Origin: an uncultured Oceanospirillaceae bacterium | GTDB taxonomy: Bacteria; Pseudomonadota; Gammaproteobacteria; Pseudomonadales; Balneatricaceae | DNA length: 54,420 nt | Assembly (NCBI GenBank): GCA_937136055.1 | Contig: CAKZOD010000091.1 | Coordinates: 1 to 54,420 of the forward strand | Reading direction: 5' to 3' | Shown: piece after piece, positions 50,798 through 54,420 of the stretch | How positions within the stretch are numbered: position 1 is the first letter of the stretch | How the letters are laid out: each line of letters starts with the position of its first letter | Notes under the pieces: generated by a model | Told to the model about the DNA's origin: nothing | What the model saw: only the letters and a program-made list of their open reading frames with translations | The model's database searches: none | Made by a program: the position numbers and the translations under genes

Positions 50798-52255
50798 ATG
50801 AATACATCAACCGCACAGTGGACTTTAGTTGTTCAAAGAGTCTCTCAAACAACGGTAGAGGTATGGGTGGGCACGCTTTTCCCGACATTAGAAAAACCGT
50901 ATGATGCGCAAGTTATCCTTTACGATTCACAGAAAAATATACTGGCGACTCAGACAATTAAACATGCTGATTGGCAGCGCCCATTTAGAAACCACTCAAG
51001 GCGTTTTTATTTTGTTGCTAGCTTTGACCAGCTCTCTCCTAACAGTGATTATCAGTTAGTATTTCAACGATTAACCAAAAAGCCGGAAGAGCAATGGCAA
51101 ACCCTCAAAGAAGGGCAGTTCAGCACATTGCCTGACCAGCTCTCAACAGATGCCAATACCCCCTTTACAGTGGCTTTAGGAAGCTGTTTCTATGAGCACA
51201 GAGATGGTGGTCAAGTCGCGGCTTCTTATAAAGCGCTCTATAAGCGTGCAGCTTACAAACACAAGCCTGATATTACTTTGCTAACCGGCGATCAGGTGTA
51301 TTTAGATATCGGCTTTGATTCGCTCTCTTTGATACCTGCTGAAATACGTGAGCGCATCGCAGATGATTATGCAAAACACTGGCAGGCACTCGGTAGCATC
51401 TTTACCCGGGGGGCAACTTGGATGATGCCGGATGATCACGAATACTGGAATGATTACCCCAATTACAAAACCAACATCCCTACATTACAAGCACTTCGTA
51501 TAAACGGTGTGCGCACAGCCTGGACCCGTGCATCAAAAGATGCAGTGCATAATATTCAGCGCACTAAGCCACTTGAATTCATCAATATCGGCAGCGATAT
51601 AAGCTTTTGTTTAGCGGATATGCGCACTAATCGAAAAGAGAATCGCTTCTTACCTGAAACTCAGTTTCAGCAGTTAATACAATGGATTTTAATGTTACAA
51701 AGCCCTGCTGTATTGGTAATACCTCAGCCATTGATAGTGGGAGAGAATAAACAAGAAAAGAATCTGAGAAGCTACAAGAAGCAATATAAAGCTCTACTGC
51801 AAGCAATGAGTAAATGCCAACACGACATTGTAGTGTTAAGCGGTGATGTACACTTCGGGCGCATCAGCTCAGTAAGCTTAGGCGGGAACGGCAATAAGCT
51901 TGTCGAGATAGTCTCATCGCCAATGTCTAATTTAACGGGGTTAAATGGCATTGCAACAGCGACGCCACAAGCGACACCAGAGTATTTTCCCCCTAGCGAT
52001 TTAAACATAGCAGGCTTAGCGCCCAGCAAAGTCAACTATGATGAATCACACATGGTGTCGACTAAAAAAGGCTGGTTGTTCTCATCTTATCCGAAAGCGC
52101 GAACAACAGAACACTTCATGACGGTATCATTCTCAAAACAAGCTGATTCTAAGATAAAAGTATCTGTTGAAGCATGGCGCGTGAGAGAGCGACAAGGGAG
52201 TAAGCATTTACCTAAGAAGGACTTTGCGAAACCGTTTGTGGCGTATTTAGAATAA
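50798..52255 (+). CDS. PhoD-like metallophosphatase (alkaline phosphatase D family)
   Basis: 485-aa phosphoesterase. The N-terminal part is a beta domain like the PhoD N-domain (residues 1-110). The metallophosphatase signatures follow: LGSCFYEHRDGG, LLTGDQVYLDIG, MMPDDHEYWNDYPN and VVLSGDVHFGR. These supply the metal-binding Asp, His and Asn residues. No Tat or Sec signal peptide is present at the N-terminus, unlike secreted PhoD, so a cytoplasmic or peripheral role is likely. A Ser/Thr-rich stretch lies near residue 390. Substrate unknown: a phosphodiester, perhaps a phospholipid or nucleotide. A good GGGAGG site precedes the ATG. Confidence 0.88.
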   Translation: MNTSTAQWTLVVQRVSQTTVEVWVGTLFPTLEKPYDAQVILYDSQKNILATQTIKHADWQRPFRNHSRRFYFVASFDQLSPNSDYQLVFQRLTKKPEEQWQTLKEGQFSTLPDQLSTDANTPFTVALGSCFYEHRDGGQVAASYKALYKRAAYKHKPDITLLTGDQVYLDIGFDSLSLIPAEIRERIADDYAKHWQALGSIFTRGATWMMPDDHEYWNDYPNYKTNIPTLQALRINGVRTAWTRASKDAVHNIQRTKPLEFINIGSDISFCLADMRTNRKENRFLPETQFQQLIQWILMLQSPAVLVIPQPLIVGENKQEKNLRSYKKQYKALLQAMSKCQHDIVVLSGDVHFGRISSVSLGGNGNKLVEIVSSPMSNLTGLNGIATATPQATPEYFPPSDLNIAGLAPSKVNYDESHMVSTKKGWLFSSYPKARTTEHFMTVSFSKQADSKIKVSVEAWRVRERQGSKHLPKKDFAKPFVAYLE

Positions 52256-52676
52256 AGAGCCATTTTAAAGGACAAATCTAAGAGGCCATTGCCTTTGTTA
52301 GACAGCTTGTAAAGGGCTGCCTATTCACTGCGATATCTTTCTTGCATCTAATCCCTCAGTTGTTCACAGGGAATATCGCGAAACTCATTCGTTATTTCTT
52401 TAACTTATAGCCATTTTTGGAAGGTGAGAAAAGTCTATAGTGTTTGTAAGATTAGATCTATTCATAGTCTAGGTCCTTCTGCCCAAAGCTGATAAAAACT
52501 TACAATTTCTGTCTTTTATATGAATAGCCCCTTAATTATCGATAGAGAATAATTTGGGGGCTTAATCACACATTATCTATCTACAAAATAAGTATTTTTC
52601 ACCTATTATTATTTGCTGTCTACAGTAATATCGCGATCATTAATTTTATATTAAGAATCATGACTACGGTAACTGA
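52256..52676. other. Intergenic region with a strong stem before the DUF4123 gene
   Basis: 421 bp. A 14-bp imperfect stem, with arms at 52526-52539 (AGCCCCTTAATTAT) and 52549-52562 (ATAATTTGGGGGCT), lies about 115 bp upstream of the DUF4123 gene. It may end the phosphatase transcript or be part of the leader. The AT-rich remainder probably holds the promoter; no -35/-10 pair stands out. Confidence 0.45.
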
Positions 52677-54155
52677 ATGCAAGCGTTTGAGTATCCAACC
52701 CTAATTCACTGTGAAGCAACTAGAATAGGTGACCAACGAAATATCCGATATGACATACTCGTCGCCTTACAAGTGAGAGAGTGGTTGAGTATTGATCAAG
52801 CTATTAGTCAAGTTTTAGAAGAAGCTGGGTATGCGTTTATGTACTCAGGTTTGGCGCATCCTTTAGACCGCTATCTCGCTCAGTCCCCAAATCATTATGG
52901 CACTGCAATGTCACTGTGCCAGCAGCTCTCAGATGAGCAGCCAATAGTCTGCCAAAAAGTTGCTGTATTGGGAGGTGATTCACAAGAGTATTCAGCACTC
53001 TGTTATGTTGATATTGAAAAGCATACGACCCCACAACCAGAAAAGCTCGATGGTCAAGCATTTTGGGAGAGAGCATGGATCAACCCAGCGTTAAAGGAGC
53101 TCCTTTTTAAGTGTAATCAACTTGACCCTGAAGACAATAATCAAACTGCACCAGTACGTACTTACTTGATCGTTGATGCTACTCGCTACATAGAACATCG
53201 TGGCGTTTTCGATCTTGATATTATTAGCGACTGCCCAGTGATGTGCATGTTTACTGGTGAAAGTGCTGAAACTTTAAAGCTAGCGGCACCTTACTTAATT
53301 GACGTGACTCTCGCACCGCAAGCCTATCAAGATGATTCCAGAGTGCCTCATTTTCATAGACGCTACTTTGATACCCTTTGGGAAAATAACATAGGGATAT
53401 TTATTCAAAGTAGTGCATCTATGGAGCAGGTACATCGCCACTTTAGAAAATTTCTCAAATTTAATATTGAAGGTGCTAACAACCGTTTCTTCCGGTTTTG
53501 GGACCCAAGAGTACTTAAAATTCATTTAGAAGGGCTATCTAACTACCACAAGGCGAGCCATCACTTTTTCAATGTGCCGCCTGACCCTAGAGGTAACCAA
53601 CAGCTTTCTCCAGTCACATTTATCTATGAAGATCACCGAGATGTAATTGATGATGAAGGTAAACATCAACTAGTTACAACGAGCAAAGTTGCCAACTTCA
53701 ATACGCAAAATTATGCTCAAATGCAGCAGCGTATAAAAGTAGATGGCGAAAGTGCTAATCCAGTTGCCAATATTCCTTTAATGGAAATCATTGATAAAGA
53801 GTTTGTCGAGCAGAAAAGAAAGCAGTTTTGTGACAAAACGGCTATCTGGCTAATAGATAATTACGGTCACAAAAAAATTCAAAATATGACCAGTAGTGAG
53901 TTCCTGTTCAAGCAGTTAGCTCCTTTAAAGAATAAATTTTATTTAACACTAGAATACGAAGTGAAATACGCACTAGCTGGATGCTATCTTCTTGAGTCTG
54001 ATATAGAAAATATAGATTCGAGTTACCTACAACACCTCAATTTTTTTCAACACTCGCCCGCGCAAAGAGCGGAAAATTTCTTGCTTGCGATACTCTCCCA
54101 AGTGAGTCATCAAATGACTGATAATCAAATGCTAGAAAACAAGGATGTAACATGA
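52677..54155 (+). CDS. DUF4123 domain protein, probable T6SS effector adaptor
   Basis: 492-aa protein. Residues about 160-290 match the DUF4123 pattern: VRTYLIVDATRYIE, then AETLKLAAPYLIDVTL, NIGIFIQSSASMEQVHRHFRKFLKF and NRFFRFWDPRVLKIHL. DUF4123 proteins (Tap/TEC type) load effectors onto VgrG in type VI secretion. An N-terminal segment of about 150 residues and a C-terminal helical region of about 170 flank the domain, so it is longer than the usual 200-300 aa adaptor. Its stop codon overlaps the start of the VasX-like gene (ATGA), the typical adaptor-effector arrangement. No T6SS structural genes are in the window. The ribosome-binding site is weak. Confidence 0.85.
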   Translation: MQAFEYPTLIHCEATRIGDQRNIRYDILVALQVREWLSIDQAISQVLEEAGYAFMYSGLAHPLDRYLAQSPNHYGTAMSLCQQLSDEQPIVCQKVAVLGGDSQEYSALCYVDIEKHTTPQPEKLDGQAFWERAWINPALKELLFKCNQLDPEDNNQTAPVRTYLIVDATRYIEHRGVFDLDIISDCPVMCMFTGESAETLKLAAPYLIDVTLAPQAYQDDSRVPHFHRRYFDTLWENNIGIFIQSSASMEQVHRHFRKFLKFNIEGANNRFFRFWDPRVLKIHLEGLSNYHKASHHFFNVPPDPRGNQQLSPVTFIYEDHRDVIDDEGKHQLVTTSKVANFNTQNYAQMQQRIKVDGESANPVANIPLMEIIDKEFVEQKRKQFCDKTAIWLIDNYGHKKIQNMTSSEFLFKQLAPLKNKFYLTLEYEVKYALAGCYLLESDIENIDSSYLQHLNFFQHSPAQRAENFLLAILSQVSHQMTDNQMLENKDVT

Positions 54156-54420
54156 GCAAACTACCTTTTAATGACGGTAAAAATGTTGCCGTAGGCGAGA
54201 TTTGCGCACCTTGTCAGCGCACGGAAATTATCCCAATCCTTCCCGTTCGCTATGCATTAGGGCAATTCGACCTAGAAATCCCTAACCTTGAATATCCCAG
54301 CATTGACGAGTTGCTCAACAGTGATTTTGAGCCCGTCAACGGTTTAGTCGCAAGGCTAATGCGCAGTGGCTATGTGTATATCTACATTGAAGAGGGTGCG
54401 CAAAAACAAGCGGACCCAGA
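54152..54420 (+). CDS. VasX-like T6SS effector, 5' part (runs off the window)
   Basis: The first 89 codons are present; the gene continues beyond the window. Key features match the N-terminal region of toxin VasX and relatives: ICAPCQRTEIIPILPVRYALG with the C-x-x-C and LPVRYA motifs, and later LVARLMRSGYVYIYIEEG. VasX-type effectors carry a C-terminal membrane-targeting, colicin-like toxin that dissipates ion gradients; that part is not visible. The ATG overlaps the DUF4123 stop codon and AAGGATG precedes it. The adaptor-effector pair suggests T6SS-delivered antibacterial or anti-eukaryotic activity; an immunity gene would be expected downstream. Confidence 0.8.
   Translation, partial: MSKLPFNDGKNVAVGEICAPCQRTEIIPILPVRYALGQFDLEIPNLEYPSIDELLNSDFEPVNGLVARLMRSGYVYIYIEEGAQKQADP

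Noticed and set aside
1..54420. CRISPR array, prophage, integron or insertion sequence
   Set aside because: No regularly spaced repeats, no cas genes, no transposase, integrase or phage structural genes found on either strand.

Overview
The window (about 54 kb) reads as a chromosomal segment of a marine, heterotrophic gammaproteobacterium, most likely of the Oceanospirillales/Pseudomonadales type. Evidence: the block tRNA-Phe / yggX / mutY / asmA facing hisB-hisH-hisF resembles the Pseudomonas layout; there are many uptake systems (TRAP, polar amino acid ABC, EamA, betaine-type binding protein), two chemoreceptors, and moderate-to-low GC. No rRNA, integrase, transposase, CRISPR array or phage gene was found.

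Layout. 1-3872 (minus strand): tRNA-Phe, Fe(II)-trafficking protein YggX, adenine glycosylase MutY, AsmA-family protein. 4436-6513 (plus): hisB, hisH, hisF. hisA, which sits between hisH and hisF in Pseudomonas, is absent; that junction is 65 bp and contains a terminator-like hairpin. A heptamer tandem repeat follows hisF. 6744-15901: amino acid catabolism and uptake: 2,3-diaminopropionate ammonia-lyase, an Lrp regulator, an Asp/Glu-racemase-like enzyme, an IclR regulator, a complete TRAP transporter, a DadA-like flavoenzyme, and an opposing Gfo/Idh/MocA oxidoreductase. 16370-18649: a large lipoprotein of unknown function.

18722-33891 holds what looks like a complete trans-4-hydroxy-L-proline pathway in two blocks: aldehyde dehydrogenase and DapA-family deaminase with a divergent GntR/FCD regulator, then a FAD dehydrogenase and a proline-racemase-family epimerase divergent from an ABC amino acid transporter. 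A chemoreceptor, an L-serine dehydratase and an MFS transporter with an unusual acidic tail lie between the blocks. A palindromic motif, approximately WTTGNATNCAAW, recurs in the control regions of both hydroxyproline blocks and between the serine dehydratase and MFS genes. I infer that it is the GntR operator and that these genes form one regulon.

34253-52255 is a mixed region: EamA transporter, cytochrome c, a DsbB/DsbA-like pair with a GNAT acetyltransferase, a hydrolase-OsmC fusion, an orphan betaine-type binding protein, a Cache chemoreceptor, an ECF-like sigma factor with an NTF2-like exported protein, a VOC protein, a DoxX-like membrane protein, an AraC regulator, an EAL-like/HDOD protein, an ABC-F ATPase behind a candidate leader-peptide region, and a PhoD-like phosphatase. 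52677-54420 ends in a DUF4123 protein (type VI secretion adaptor family) overlapping the start of a VasX-like effector that runs off the window.

Functions are assigned from recognisable motifs and gene context only. No database search was run, so family names are well supported but exact substrates are inferences.
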